Positions 1 through 9,354 are shown, counted from the stretch's first letter. The stretch: DNA of 64,000 nt from Hyalangium versicolor (GCF_020103695.1 NZ_JAHXBF010000020.1:186001-250000), one strand, 5' to 3'. Numbers and translations: made by a program. Notes: generated from the sequence alone by a model not told the origin.

Positions 1-1
1 C

Positions 2-547
2 GTGCCTCCCCGAGAGGTTCCGCCGCTCGCGTTCCGAGAAGGCAGCGGTTACGAGCGTGTCTCACAAGGGCCCTTGGATCTCTCGCTGGAGAAGCACACC
101 TTCCACACCCGCAGCGGTCTGGTGCTGGAGGATGAGATCCTCTGGACCTACGAGGAGGGAGCCAAGCCGCAACGCGGCGATCGCGTGTACCAGGGCAAGC
201 GCCTGACGCGCATGGAGCTTCCTCGGGAGAAGTTACTGCTCGAGTACGTGTGGGATCTGATCTGGCTCTCCCTGCACGCTCCCTATCCCGACAAGGGCCG
301 CCCCGCCGCGTCCAAGGCCATGAGCGTGGCAGGCCACCGGGTCCAGACGTGGAAGTTTCAGGAGAAGTGGGATGAGCCCCAGAGCGCGGGAGAACGCGAG
401 GCCGTCTATCTCTGGGATCCATGGGCCCCGGCGGATGCTCCGGTCGAGGTGCGCTTCCAGCCTTTGAGCTCCAAGGTCACTTCCTGGGACCCGGGCCGCC
501 GCAAGGAGGCCGACACGGAGGCGGAGCGCACGCTGAGCTGGCACTGA
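2..547 (+). CDS. Partial hypothetical protein (5' end outside window)
   Basis: The reading frame is open from the left edge to a TGA at 545-547, so only the C-terminal 181 or so residues are visible and the true start may lie upstream of the window. The protein is soluble-looking, rich in charged and aromatic residues (several Trp, such as ILWTYEEG and WDPWAPAD), with no signal peptide or membrane segment in the visible part. I do not recognise a family. It ends 21 bp before the convergent end of the DUF4340 gene, so the two transcripts meet tail to tail. Codon use matches the neighbours (GC-rich third positions), which supports it being a real gene. Confidence 0.6.
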   Translation: MPPREVPPLAFREGSGYERVSQGPLDLSLEKHTFHTRSGLVLEDEILWTYEEGAKPQRGDRVYQGKRLTRMELPREKLLLEYVWDLIWLSLHAPYPDKGRPAASKAMSVAGHRVQTWKFQEKWDEPQSAGEREAVYLWDPWAPADAPVEVRFQPLSSKVTSWDPGRRKEADTEAERTLSWH

Positions 548-568
548 TGGAGTGCCGTACCCGGGCGC

Positions 569-2116
569 TCAAGGCTGAGACAGCGGGGCTCCTCCATCCG
601 TGGCGCCGGTGCCGCCATCCGCGGCTGCGGTGGGGGCGGCTTCCAGGAGATCCTCGGGGCGCTCGGGCAGCGTGGACAGGCGCACCTGCTCCACCTCGGC
701 CACCTCGGCGGCGGAGCCTCGCGCGTAGACGATGCCCTCCTTGCCGGGGACCGCACTGCCGAGCCACAGCCGCGCCAGCTCCTTGCCGCTTGCGTCTTGC
801 AGCGAGACGCCTCGCGACATGTCGGTGATGCCGTACTTGTCCCACTTCTTGGGATTGGCTTCGCCGAGGGCTGTGGCCTTGAGGCTGACCAGCAGGTTGA
901 TCAGCGAGGCCACCTTCACCGACTGGGCCTTGCCTGCCTTGGGCGACTCCACCTGCCAGCCTTCCAGTGAGTTGGATTCCGGCTTCGTGTTGGCCAGCGT
1001 GATGGGGGCGGCTCCCGCTCCGGGGTGGAACACGAGCCGCTTCACGTCCTCGCGCTTGAAGGACAGCAGCACCTTGGTCCGCAGCTCCGGCAGGCCCACG
1101 TCCAGCGCCGTCAGCGTGGGCTCCGGCACCTCTCCGAGCGTGGCTTCCGAGCCCTGCTCGCGCAGCGCGTACACCTTCGTGGCTGCTCCCTCCTTCACCT
1201 GGGAGATGCGCACGCGCACCGGTTCGCCCTCCTTGAGCGTGAAGCGCGCGTCCACCACCGGCTTGTCCAGGCCCAGCTTCGTGCGCTCTTCGGCCGAGTC
1301 CGTGGGGAAGGAGAGCGCCCGCTGTGCCTTCAGCAACTGGAGCACCTGCTTCAGGCGATCCCCATCCGCTCGCACCGCCGAGGGCTTTGTCAGCCGCCAG
1401 GAACCGTCCGTGTCGCGCTCCAGCGCGTAGCTGTTCGCCTTCGCCGTCACCTCGATGGCATTGAGCGAGGCCTCGTCGAGGTTGAGGAACTCCTTGTCAC
1501 GCAGTGCGTACAGGTCCTTCTCCAGCGCGTAGCGCACCGAGCCGTCCGCCGAGTACACCTTCGGATCCTCATCCCGGCGCACGTATACAGAGCCGTCGAA
1601 CGTGTTCTCGACGCCTCCGTAGAGCGTCACCGTGCGCTGTCGAGAAGGATCGTCCTTCCCACCTCCGGAGGTATCCGGCACATAGGCCTTCGCCGTCACC
1701 GAGAAGACGGGCGGCTTCAGGCCGTACTTCTCCAGGTCCGAGTCAGTGGGGGACTCATCCACGGTGGATTTGAACTTCGCGGACTGGAGCTGGCTCGTGA
1801 TGTTGTCCACCGTCCATTTGTCCGCACGGCCCGATACGGGCGAGGTGAGGCGCCATGTGTCCCCCTGGCGCTCCAGCGTCGCCGTGACGCCCTTGGCCTG
1901 TACCGTGAGCTGCGTGAACACCGGTGCCGCGGGCGTGCCGGCGTTCTTCGGCTGCTCGCCCGGCTCGCTCGTGGCGAAGATCTTCTCGGTCTGCTCCTTG
2001 CGCTGGACCTCCTTCTCCTCAGGCTCCTTCACCCCGAACCAGGCGTAGAGGCCCAGCCCGCCCGCGGCCACGGCCACGGCGATCAGCGTGAACAGAGTCT
2101 TCTCTGTCTGCCTCAC
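569..2116 (-). CDS. DUF4340 domain protein, ABC-transporter accessory
   Basis: 515 residues. The N-terminus (about residues 8-26, LFTLIAVAVAAGGLGLYAWFG) is one membrane segment or uncleaved signal anchor, followed by a long extracytoplasmic part built of repeated beta-rich DUF4340-type units (for example WRLTSPVSGRADKWTVDNI near 87 and a second WRLTKPSAVRADGDRLKQVL near 240). Proteins of this family usually sit beside GldG-like ABC accessory genes, exactly as here. The start ATG overlaps the stop of the upstream gldG-like gene by four bases (ATGA), indicating translational coupling as the last gene of a four-gene operon. The function is unknown; an envelope partner of the transporter is the likely role. 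Confidence 0.85.
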   Translation of the reverse strand: MRQTEKTLFTLIAVAVAAGGLGLYAWFGVKEPEEKEVQRKEQTEKIFATSEPGEQPKNAGTPAAPVFTQLTVQAKGVTATLERQGDTWRLTSPVSGRADKWTVDNITSQLQSAKFKSTVDESPTDSDLEKYGLKPPVFSVTAKAYVPDTSGGGKDDPSRQRTVTLYGGVENTFDGSVYVRRDEDPKVYSADGSVRYALEKDLYALRDKEFLNLDEASLNAIEVTAKANSYALERDTDGSWRLTKPSAVRADGDRLKQVLQLLKAQRALSFPTDSAEERTKLGLDKPVVDARFTLKEGEPVRVRISQVKEGAATKVYALREQGSEATLGEVPEPTLTALDVGLPELRTKVLLSFKREDVKRLVFHPGAGAAPITLANTKPESNSLEGWQVESPKAGKAQSVKVASLINLLVSLKATALGEANPKKWDKYGITDMSRGVSLQDASGKELARLWLGSAVPGKEGIVYARGSAAEVAEVEQVRLSTLPERPEDLLEAAPTAAADGGTGATDGGAPLSQP

Positions 2117-3684
2117 TTGTTTCGCCTCGACAGCCAGATGGCCAGCCCCACGCCCATCAACGACAGGGGCAGCAGGTCCGTGGACACGAAGCGGATGTGC
2201 TCCAGCATCCCGCGATCCATCTCCAGCGTGGACACCTCGCGGTCCGGTGGGCGGATGGTGATCTTCTCCACCTGGTTCGTCGCCCAGCCCAGCGCGTTCA
2301 ACACCAGGTTGCGGTTGGCCTCGTATCCCCAGTTGGGATCCAGCAGGAGCTCCGAGTCACCCACCACCACCACCCGCGCCTCGTCGAAGCGCTTGTCCTG
2401 GGCGTTCTTCGTGTCTCGCGTGGCGGCCGCCACCAGCGTGAGCTGGCCGGACTTCTCGCCGTCCGAGGGCGTGGCGTCCGCGGCTGGCGTCGTCTCCACC
2501 CACGCGAAGGGCGAGGTGAGCACCACGGACTCCACCTTCACGCCCGCGGCCATGCCCTGGCGCAGCACCGTGAGACTGCGCGCCGTGGGGAACTGGAGGT
2601 TGAGCTTGCGCTGGCGCAGCGGCTGCGTCAGCTCGTGCTCTCCGTAGAACAACGAGACGATCATGTAGGGGTTGCCCGCGTTGAACTGCGGGTCCGCCGC
2701 GATGCCCTTGTCCACCTCCACGCCGTACTCGCCCAGAAGCTCGTCCAGCTTCGGCTCCGAGTTGGCCTCCGCGAAGTAGAGCATCCGCCCGCCCGCAGCC
2801 AGGTACTGGCGCAGCGTCTCTTGCTCCGGCGCCGTGTAGGGCGTCTTTGCTCCGGCGATGATCACCAGCGCCGCGTCCCTCGGCACTTCCTTCTGGCCCA
2901 CCAGGTTCAGCTCGTCCGCGGTGTAGCCCTCCTGGAGGAGCTGCTTGGCCAACTCGGAGAGGCTGTCGCTCGGCTGGCCCGGGGCAGGGGGCTCGGCCTC
3001 CAGCGGCCACTCGCCGTGGCCGGTGATGAAGTACACCTTCTGCGTCCCCACCGCGTTGAGCTTGATCAGCGCGTTGGTCAGCTCCTGCTCGGAGATGGTG
3101 CCCAGGGTGGTGTGGGTCGCGTTGGGGCCCTCTCCGCGCACCAGCACGATCGTCGTCTGGCCCTCCTTGAGCTGGTACTTCGCCGCCAGGTCCGGGTTGC
3201 GCTGCGGATCCTTGAAGGCGTAGTCGAACTTGTCAGGCGCCTCGGCCTGGTAGAGCTGGAAGAGCTGCTCCACCGTGTCGTAGTAGGGGTTGTTGGGCGG
3301 CAGGAAGGCCAGCACGTGCACCTTCTCCTTCAACCCCTTGACCGTGCTGCTCGTCTGCGGCGCCACGGTGAAGATCTTCGCCTTCGTGAGATCCCAGCTC
3401 TTGTTCTTCTTGAAGGCGATGTAGTTGACCGCTACCAGCCCGCCCAGCGTCACCAGCCCCAGCAGCACCGAGGTGCTGAAGAAGAAGCTGGAGCGCCGCG
3501 TGGCGAACTGGCCGAACTGCTGGAAGTTCGTGGCGAAGTACACGCCCAGCAGCACCAGGCCCGACACCGCCTTGGCCGCCGTCAGCGCCACCGAGCCCGA
3601 CGTGAAGAACAGGGTGAACGGGCTGGACAGCAGGAACATCAGCCCGAACGCGCCGAGGATCTTTCCGACTGCGGAGGGTCTCAT
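2113..3684 (-). CDS. GldG-like ABC transporter auxiliary protein
   Basis: 523 residues. Two or three hydrophobic segments occupy the first 100 residues (including FFFSTSVLLGLVTLGGLVAV), a large soluble extracytoplasmic region follows, and one C-terminal membrane segment (LLPLSLMGVGLAIWLSRR) ends the protein. This is the layout of the GldG / ABC-type auxiliary family, whose periplasmic part resembles a DUF4350-like fold (TGHGEWPLE, AALVIIAGAKTPYTAPEQETLRQYLAAGGRML). It is the third gene of the operon and overlaps the DUF4340 gene by 4 bp. In Bacteroidetes GldA/F/G are needed for gliding, but related operons occur in many non-gliding bacteria, so a motility role here is not shown. Confidence 0.85.
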   Translation of the reverse strand: MRPSAVGKILGAFGLMFLLSSPFTLFFTSGSVALTAAKAVSGLVLLGVYFATNFQQFGQFATRRSSFFFSTSVLLGLVTLGGLVAVNYIAFKKNKSWDLTKAKIFTVAPQTSSTVKGLKEKVHVLAFLPPNNPYYDTVEQLFQLYQAEAPDKFDYAFKDPQRNPDLAAKYQLKEGQTTIVLVRGEGPNATHTTLGTISEQELTNALIKLNAVGTQKVYFITGHGEWPLEAEPPAPGQPSDSLSELAKQLLQEGYTADELNLVGQKEVPRDAALVIIAGAKTPYTAPEQETLRQYLAAGGRMLYFAEANSEPKLDELLGEYGVEVDKGIAADPQFNAGNPYMIVSLFYGEHELTQPLRQRKLNLQFPTARSLTVLRQGMAAGVKVESVVLTSPFAWVETTPAADATPSDGEKSGQLTLVAAATRDTKNAQDKRFDEARVVVVGDSELLLDPNWGYEANRNLVLNALGWATNQVEKITIRPPDREVSTLEMDRGMLEHIRFVSTDLLPLSLMGVGLAIWLSRRNK

Positions 3685-3702
3685 GAGGTCCTCGCGGAGG
3701 GG

Positions 3703-4506
3703 CTACGCCCAGCGCTGCGCCTCCACCGTGCGGTGGGTCAGCAGCAGCGCGAAGATGATGACGGAGAAGAAGAACACCAGCGCCTTCAAGTCGAGTATGC
3801 CCTTGAGCAGGTTCGATAGCTGCGCGTCGAAGGCCAGGTAGGTGATGAACGAGCGCACCGGCTCCTCGGTGCCCTGCGCCAGCCCGCGCAGCAGCATCCA
3901 CGGCAGCATCACCGCGAAGGTCAGCAGAGCGGCCACCATCTGGCTCTCGGTGAGCGACGAGATGAACATTCCCACCGCCATGCACGTGGCCCCCCACAGC
4001 AGCACCGCGCCGTAGCCCAGCAGCACCGTGGGCCACTCCAACACCGTGCCCGAGGCGCTCGCTCCGAACGCCGAGAGCATGAGCGGGAAGACGATGGTCA
4101 GCCCCAGCGTCGTGCCGATGATGCCCAGCCCGCCCAGGTACTTGCCCAGCACGAGCTCCAGCGGGCTCACCGGGGTCGTCATCAGCAGCTCGAACGTCTT
4201 GTTGCGCTTCTCCTCGGCGAACAGCCGCATCGAGAGGAACGGCGCCACGAAGAGCGTGATGATGAGGATGACGCCCCACAGCTGGACGATGACGCCGTCC
4301 GTGAGGTTCCGGTACGAGGCGGACTCGGGCGGCATCTGGTTCCAGCCCAGCGTCCGCGCCATGTCCTGCACGTCCTGGAACGCCTGCAGCAGCCCCATGA
4401 AGAAAAAGGAGGAGATGCCCACCATCGCCGTGAACACCGCATAGGCCCACGGGGTGGTGAAGTAGATGGACAGCTCCTTGCGAGCGATCGCCAGCGCGGT
4501 GCGCAT
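3703..4506 (-). CDS. ABC transporter permease (GldF-like, ABC-2 type)
   Basis: 267 residues with about six hydrophobic segments (YFTTPWAYAVFTAMVGISSFFFMG, VQLWGVILIITLFVAPFLSM, IIGTTLGLTIVFPLML and others). It carries the ABC-2 landmark RLFAEEKRNKTFELLMTTPVS after the second membrane segment. This is the inner-membrane half of a type of exporter also seen in GldF and NosY-like permeases. The start ATG at 4506 follows a good ribosome site (GAGAGGA, about 6 bp spacing). It lies 36 bp downstream of the ATPase gene and 18 bp upstream of the gldG-like gene, so it belongs to the same operon. The substrate is unknown. Confidence 0.9.
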   Translation of the reverse strand: MRTALAIARKELSIYFTTPWAYAVFTAMVGISSFFFMGLLQAFQDVQDMARTLGWNQMPPESASYRNLTDGVIVQLWGVILIITLFVAPFLSMRLFAEEKRNKTFELLMTTPVSPLELVLGKYLGGLGIIGTTLGLTIVFPLMLSAFGASASGTVLEWPTVLLGYGAVLLWGATCMAVGMFISSLTESQMVAALLTFAVMLPWMLLRGLAQGTEEPVRSFITYLAFDAQLSNLLKGILDLKALVFFFSVIIFALLLTHRTVEAQRWA

Positions 4507-4542
4507 GTGGAGTCCTCTCGGGAAGTCGGGGGGAAAGGCCGC

Positions 4543-5271
4543 TCAGGCGGCCGTGAGCTTGATGAAGATCTCCTCGAGCGAGACGTTCTCGGACTGGCCA
4601 TGCACCGAGGCCAGCTTCCGGATCTCGTCGTAGGCGACCATCTTCCCCTGGTTGATGATGAGCACCTTCTCGCACGTCATCGTCACTTCCGGGAGGATGT
4701 GCGTGGAGAGGATGAGGGTGTGCTTGCCGGCCAGCCCCTTGATGAGGCTGCGCACGTCCGCACGCTGCGAAGGATCGAGCCCCTCGGTGGGCTCGTCGAG
4801 GATGAGCACCGGCGGCGAGCCCAGCAGGGCCTGCGCGATGCCCACGCGCTGCTTGTAGCCCTTGGACAGGTTCTGGATGACGCGGTCCATCACCTCCGCC
4901 ACCCCCGTGAGTCCGGCCACCCGGTCCACCTCGGCCTTCAATCCGCGGCCCGGCAGCCGCTTCAGCGCGGCCACGAACTTCAGGTAGCCGCGCACCGTCA
5001 TCTCCGGGTACAGCGGCGGCGTCTCCGGCAGGTAGCCGATGCGCTTCTTCACCTCCAGCGGTTGCTCGAAGACGTCGAAGCCGGCCACCTTTGCCGAGCC
5101 CGAGGAGGGCGGCAGAAAGCCGGTGAGGATCTTCATCGTCGTGGACTTGCCCGCGCCGTTGGGGCCCAGGAAACCCAGGATGTCTCCTTCATTCACTGTG
5201 AAGGAGAGGCCCTCGATGGCGCTCCGGTCTCGGTACCGCTTGGTGAGGTTCTGGACCTCGATCATCGCCAT
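4543..5271 (-). CDS. ABC transporter ATP-binding protein (GldA/CcmA-like)
   Basis: 242 residues, a complete ABC ATPase. Walker A is GPNGAGKST at residues 36-44, the signature stretch is LSKGYKQRVGIAQALLG, Walker B with catalytic Glu is VLILDEPTEGLDP, and the H-loop is LILSTHILPEV. It energises the neighbouring permease from the cytoplasm. First gene of the minus-strand operon ATPase-permease-GldG-DUF4340. Two in-frame ATGs (5271 and 5265) are possible; neither has a clear ribosome site. Its promoter must lie in the 170-bp divergent region shared with aspartate kinase, which contains the inverted repeat at 5326-5359. Confidence 0.92.
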   Translation of the reverse strand: MAMIEVQNLTKRYRDRSAIEGLSFTVNEGDILGFLGPNGAGKSTTMKILTGFLPPSSGSAKVAGFDVFEQPLEVKKRIGYLPETPPLYPEMTVRGYLKFVAALKRLPGRGLKAEVDRVAGLTGVAEVMDRVIQNLSKGYKQRVGIAQALLGSPPVLILDEPTEGLDPSQRADVRSLIKGLAGKHTLILSTHILPEVTMTCEKVLIINQGKMVAYDEIRKLASVHGQSENVSLEEIFIKLTAA

Positions 5272-5325
5272 GGGAACACCCGACGGTCCAGGGATCGGCG
5301 CGCGAATATAGAGGGGGGGATCGGG

Positions 5326-5359
5326 CTGTCAAGCAGACGGCCGATTGTCTGGCGGACAG
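5326..5359. promoter_or_regulatory. Interrupted inverted repeat in divergent promoter region
   Basis: CTGTC (5326-5330), three bases, CAGAC (5334-5338), eight bases, GTCTG (5347-5351), three bases, GACAG (5355-5359). Both pairs are perfect inverted repeats around one centre, with a symmetric 3+3 internal interruption. It sits between the divergent ABC operon (start 5271) and lysC (start 5442). It could be an operator or a hairpin in either leader; no terminator T-run follows. Seen directly; the role is inferred. Confidence 0.45.
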
Positions 5360-5441
5360 AATCCTTGGGTTGGCCAGTGTCCTGCATGAAAACCTCTCGG
5401 CGTGGTTTTCCAGCCGCACCCAACAGGGTATCGAGGTGTTT

Positions 5442-6638
5442 ATGCCCATCGTGGTCCAGAAGTACGGTGGCTCGTCGGTCGCCGATGTGGAGAAGATTCG
5501 CAAGGTCGCCCAGCGCGTGAAGGCCAAGCGCGAGGCCGGCTACCAGGTCGTCGTCGTGGTCTCCGCCATGGGAGACACCACCGATGAATTGCTCTCGCTG
5601 GCCAAACAGGTGTCCGAGGATCCTCCTCGGCGCGAGCTGGACATGTTGCTGACCTGCGGCGAGCGCATCTCCATGGCGCTGCTCTCCATGGCGCTCCAGG
5701 AGGCCGGGGTGCCCGCCATCAGCTTCACCGGCAGCCAGACGGGCATCATCACCAACGACACGCACTCGCAGGCCCGCATCGTCGAGGTGCGCCCCTTCCG
5801 CGTCTTCGAGGAGCTGGACCGGGGCAAGGTCGTCATCGTCGCCGGGTACCAGGGCGTCTCCTACAAGAAGGAGGTGACGACGCTGGGGCGGGGCGGCTCG
5901 GACACGACGGCGGTGGCGCTGGCCGCGGCGCTCGAGGCGGAGGCGTGTGAGATCTACTCCGACGTGGACGGCATCTTCTCCGCGGACCCGCGCGTCGTGC
6001 CGGATGCTCGCAAGCTGGAGGCGCTCTCGTATGACGAGATGCAGGAATTGGCCAGCGCGGGCGCCAAGGTGCTCAACGCCCAGGCCGTGGAGTTCGCCAA
6101 GGCCAAGGGCATCGTGATTCTCGCCCGCACGGCGCATGCGCAGGGCTCGGGCACGGCCGTCCAGGAGCTGACGGTCCCCTCCGACACGCGCGTGAAGGGT
6201 GTCACGGCCGAGCAGGAGATGGCGGTGCTGTCCGCGTCCTCGGAGCGGGTGCGGCTGCCGGAGCTGCTGGAGTTCCTGGACGCCCGCGGCGTGCGCGGCC
6301 GGGCGCTGAGCTTCGATGGGCTGCTCGGGCGCGAGTCGAGGAGCTACCTCGCGGTGCCGCTCCAGGACATCCACGGGTTGGAGGCCGTGCGCCGGGATCT
6401 CTCCGTGCGCTTCGGGGAGGATGTGTCGCTCCAGGAACAGGTTGGCACCGTCACCTGTGTGGGCGCAGGCATCAACGCAGACTGGTCCTACCTGCGCCGG
6501 GCCCTGCTCGCCGCCGAGGAATTGGGCGCGCGGGTGCATGCCGTCCACACCTCGCCGCTGCAGCTCTCGCTGCTGGTGGACAAGGCGTACCTGAAGCCAC
6601 TCACGGCTCGCCTGCATACCGAGTTCCTCGGGAAGTGA
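5442..6638 (+). CDS. lysC: Aspartate kinase
   Basis: 398 residues. Catalyses ATP-dependent phosphorylation of aspartate, the first step toward lysine (diaminopimelate), threonine and methionine. The amino-acid kinase domain starts at once (VVQKYGGSSVAD, residues 4-15) with SFTGSQTGI, GRGGSDTTAVALA and the SDVDGIFSADPR loop. Two ACT domains fill the C-terminus (from about 265: LSASSERVRLPELLEFL and TVTCVGAGINADWSYL), implying feedback control by an amino acid. I chose ATG 5442 rather than an in-frame start at 5370 because the conserved N-terminus begins here and GAGGTG lies just upstream. It stands alone, divergent from the ABC operon. Confidence 0.95.
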   Translation: MPIVVQKYGGSSVADVEKIRKVAQRVKAKREAGYQVVVVVSAMGDTTDELLSLAKQVSEDPPRRELDMLLTCGERISMALLSMALQEAGVPAISFTGSQTGIITNDTHSQARIVEVRPFRVFEELDRGKVVIVAGYQGVSYKKEVTTLGRGGSDTTAVALAAALEAEACEIYSDVDGIFSADPRVVPDARKLEALSYDEMQELASAGAKVLNAQAVEFAKAKGIVILARTAHAQGSGTAVQELTVPSDTRVKGVTAEQEMAVLSASSERVRLPELLEFLDARGVRGRALSFDGLLGRESRSYLAVPLQDIHGLEAVRRDLSVRFGEDVSLQEQVGTVTCVGAGINADWSYLRRALLAAEELGARVHAVHTSPLQLSLLVDKAYLKPLTARLHTEFLGK

Positions 6639-6792
6639 ACGCGGAGTGTGTCTCCCAGAGGCGCCGCGTCCCCATTCCCAGGCGGAACAAGGGCGTGGAG
6701 TGTTGAGCTCCTGGAGTTATTGCCTGCCCGGGCGCTTCCGATCCTGAGGCGCGTGCTTACCGTCGGGACTCGTTGACCGGCGGAGGATCGGA

Positions 6793-9354
6793 ATGGGGCA
6801 GGCAAGGCGTTGCTGGGGGCTGGGTGTCATCCTTCTGACCCTGTGGGGACTGGCGGCGTGCCAGAGCCGCGGGAACCAGCCTCCTCCCCCCTCCAATGAA
6901 GGCAAGAGCGACACGCCTCCCCTCGAGGGCGACCCGGATGCGGGCGTGCCCCCGGATGCGGGCCCGGTGACGGAGAACCCTCCTGGTGGCAAGGATGGAG
7001 GCACCCCGGAGCCGCCGCTCCCCGAGCCCGATCCCGATGCCGTGCGCAAGGAGAACCAGCGCGCGGGGACGGAGGACTGGCGCCTCAAGCGCACCGCCAA
7101 CCAGCGGGAGATCGAGGGCTATGCGCTCGTGGCCACGGTGACGCCGGGGCAGCGCCTGCCCGTGGCCGTGAATGTTCCCGAGGCGCGCAACTTCCGTTGG
7201 TACGTGTACCGGCTCGGCTACTACGGAGGGAAGGGCGGGCGGGAACTGGCTCGGGGCGGCCCGGTGCGCGCGGTGCGCCAGTCGGATTGTCCCATCGACG
7301 AGAGCACCGGCGTGGTGGCCTGCCAGTGGACGCCGACGGTCGAGATCGAGACGACGGGCGACTGGGTGCGCGGCGTGTACGTGGTGAAGCTGGTCCGTGA
7401 TGACGGCTACGAGCGGTACGTGTCCTTCTTCATGCGGGACGCGAAGCCGCGCTCGGAGGTAGTGGCGGTCATCCCCACGGCCACCTGGCAGGCGTACAAC
7501 GTCTGGGGCAACACCAGCCTCTATGACGACAAGCTGGGCGTGATGAAGCGCAAGTACGGGGTGAGCCGCGCGTTCCAGGCTTCGTATGACCGGCCCTACT
7601 ACCGCGGGCAGGGGGCTGGCCACCTGATGACCGATGATCTCAGCCTGGTCCAGTGGCTGGAGGCGCAGGGGCTGGACGTGGGCTACGCCACCGATGAGGA
7701 CATGGACGAGCGGGACTTCGTCAGCGGCGCGAAGGTCGTCTTCCTTTCGGGCCATGACGAGTATTGGACGGGCACCATCCGCGACCGCATGGACCGGGCC
7801 CTGGCGGAGGGCCGCTCGCTGATCAACCTGGGCGCGAATCAGGGCTATTGGCAGGTGCGGCTGGAGCCCTCGAAGGACGGCCGGGCCCGGCGCATCATCA
7901 CCGGGTACAAGGGGGACTCGCGCGATCCGGTGGGCAACAAGAGCCCTCAGTTCACGACGAAGTTCCGCGATGCGCCGGTGTCTCGCCCGGAGAACAAGCT
8001 CTTCGGCGTCATGTTCAACAGCCGCTGGCACCAGTTCTCGTTCCCGCTGGTCATCACTGATCCCAATCACTGGGCGCTGGCGGGCACCGGCTTCCGGGCC
8101 GGTGACACCATCTGGATGGCCAACGGCTACGAGATGGACGAGATCGTCAACAACGGCCAGTCGCCCCAGGGGCTGCAAGTCCTGGCCGAGTCTCCCGCGC
8201 TGTCGCTCCAGGGCGCGTTCGGCATCGGGCAGATGGTGCTGCGCAAGCAGGGAGATGCGTGGGTCTTCTCCGCCGGCGGCATCGACTTCGTGCACACTCT
8301 GGCGGGCGAGCAGGCCGCGGATCCGCGCGCCGCGCGCATCGTGGCCAACATCCTCTACAAGGCGCTGGGCCGCTCCGTGCCCTCCAGCCTGGTGCAGTTC
8401 CCCGCGCCGCAGCTCCCTGCGCCTCACGGGCCCTTCGCCAACCGTGTGTCCACCGTGGCCGGGCAGGCGGGGATGCGCGGTGGCATCGACGGGCCCGCGA
8501 GCATGGGGCAGCTCGGGGCTCCCGTGGCCGTGGCCGTGACTCCCGATGGCGGGTGGGTGGTGGCGGATGCGCTCGTGGATGGAGTCAAGCGCGTGTCCGC
8601 CATGGGCGATATCCAGACGATCCTCACGGGGCTCGATGGTCCGATGGGGATCGCCGTCGATGCTGCGGGCACCATCTATGTCTCCGACACGGACCACCAC
8701 TGCATCCGCCGCATCGCGACCGATGGCTCGGCGTCCGTGTTCGCCGGAGCGATGAACCAGGCGGGCTCGGCGGATGGGCCCTCCGCGAGCGCTCGCTTCA
8801 ACCAGCCCGCGGGTCTCACCATCGCTCCGGACGGGGCGCTGCTGGTGGCCGACCTGACCAACGGCATCATCCGCAGGATCGATCTGGTGGCTCCGGGAAA
8901 TCCGGTGACGACGCTGCAGGCGGACAAGTGGCTCTATCGGCCCTCGGCGCTGACCGTGAAGCCGGATGGCACGATCTTCATCGTGGAGACGGGCATGGCT
9001 CGCGTGGTCGAGCTGAAGAACGGGATCGTCACCACGGTGGCGGGCTCCACTCCGGGCTACGCGGATGGCGAGCCTGGCCCCTCTCAGATGCTGCCCTACC
9101 TGGGCATTGCCGTGCTGGGGGATGGCTCGCTGGCGGTGGCCGACCCGGGCAACTACCGCATCCGGCGCATCGTCTTCCATGAGGGCAAGGCTCGCGAGGT
9201 GACGACGCTGGCGGGCTCGGGGCGCTTCGGTGCTCGGGACGGGGATGGCCGGAACGCGGACTTCGTCCTGCCTGCGGGCCTCGCGGTGGGGCCGGACGGC
9301 ACGCTCTATGTGGCGGATGCGGGCAACTCGATCCTGCGCTCCGTGACGCCCTGA
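6793..9354 (+). CDS. Lipoprotein: N,N-dimethylformamidase-type domain fused to NHL propeller
   Basis: 853 residues. The N-terminus is a lipoprotein signal (WGLAAC, lipid Cys at residue 23), followed by a Pro/Asp/Gly-rich linker. Residues about 75-540 resemble the N,N-dimethylformamidase large-subunit C-terminal family (YVYRLGYYGGKGGREL, ASYDRPYYRGQGAGH, LSGHDEYWTGTIRDRMD, INLGANQGYWQVRLE). Residues about 550-853 contain repeated NHL-type blades (GIAVDAAGTIYVSDTDHHCIRRI, GLTIAPDGALLVADLTNGIIRRI, GLAVGPDGTLYVADAGNSILRSV). It is probably displayed on the outer membrane. Whether it hydrolyses an amide is unknown; the family assignment is from motif recognition. Start ATG has GGAGG 8 bp upstream. 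No obvious partner genes. Confidence 0.8.
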   Translation: MGQARRCWGLGVILLTLWGLAACQSRGNQPPPPSNEGKSDTPPLEGDPDAGVPPDAGPVTENPPGGKDGGTPEPPLPEPDPDAVRKENQRAGTEDWRLKRTANQREIEGYALVATVTPGQRLPVAVNVPEARNFRWYVYRLGYYGGKGGRELARGGPVRAVRQSDCPIDESTGVVACQWTPTVEIETTGDWVRGVYVVKLVRDDGYERYVSFFMRDAKPRSEVVAVIPTATWQAYNVWGNTSLYDDKLGVMKRKYGVSRAFQASYDRPYYRGQGAGHLMTDDLSLVQWLEAQGLDVGYATDEDMDERDFVSGAKVVFLSGHDEYWTGTIRDRMDRALAEGRSLINLGANQGYWQVRLEPSKDGRARRIITGYKGDSRDPVGNKSPQFTTKFRDAPVSRPENKLFGVMFNSRWHQFSFPLVITDPNHWALAGTGFRAGDTIWMANGYEMDEIVNNGQSPQGLQVLAESPALSLQGAFGIGQMVLRKQGDAWVFSAGGIDFVHTLAGEQAADPRAARIVANILYKALGRSVPSSLVQFPAPQLPAPHGPFANRVSTVAGQAGMRGGIDGPASMGQLGAPVAVAVTPDGGWVVADALVDGVKRVSAMGDIQTILTGLDGPMGIAVDAAGTIYVSDTDHHCIRRIATDGSASVFAGAMNQAGSADGPSASARFNQPAGLTIAPDGALLVADLTNGIIRRIDLVAPGNPVTTLQADKWLYRPSALTVKPDGTIFIVETGMARVVELKNGIVTTVAGSTPGYADGEPGPSQMLPYLGIAVLGDGSLAVADPGNYRIRRIVFHEGKAREVTTLAGSGRFGARDGDGRNADFVLPAGLAVGPDGTLYVADAGNSILRSVTP

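Noticed and set aside
569..5271. Gld-like ABC operon as a second gliding machine
   Set aside because: GldAFG homologues are widespread in non-gliding bacteria and no other Bacteroidetes gliding genes are here.
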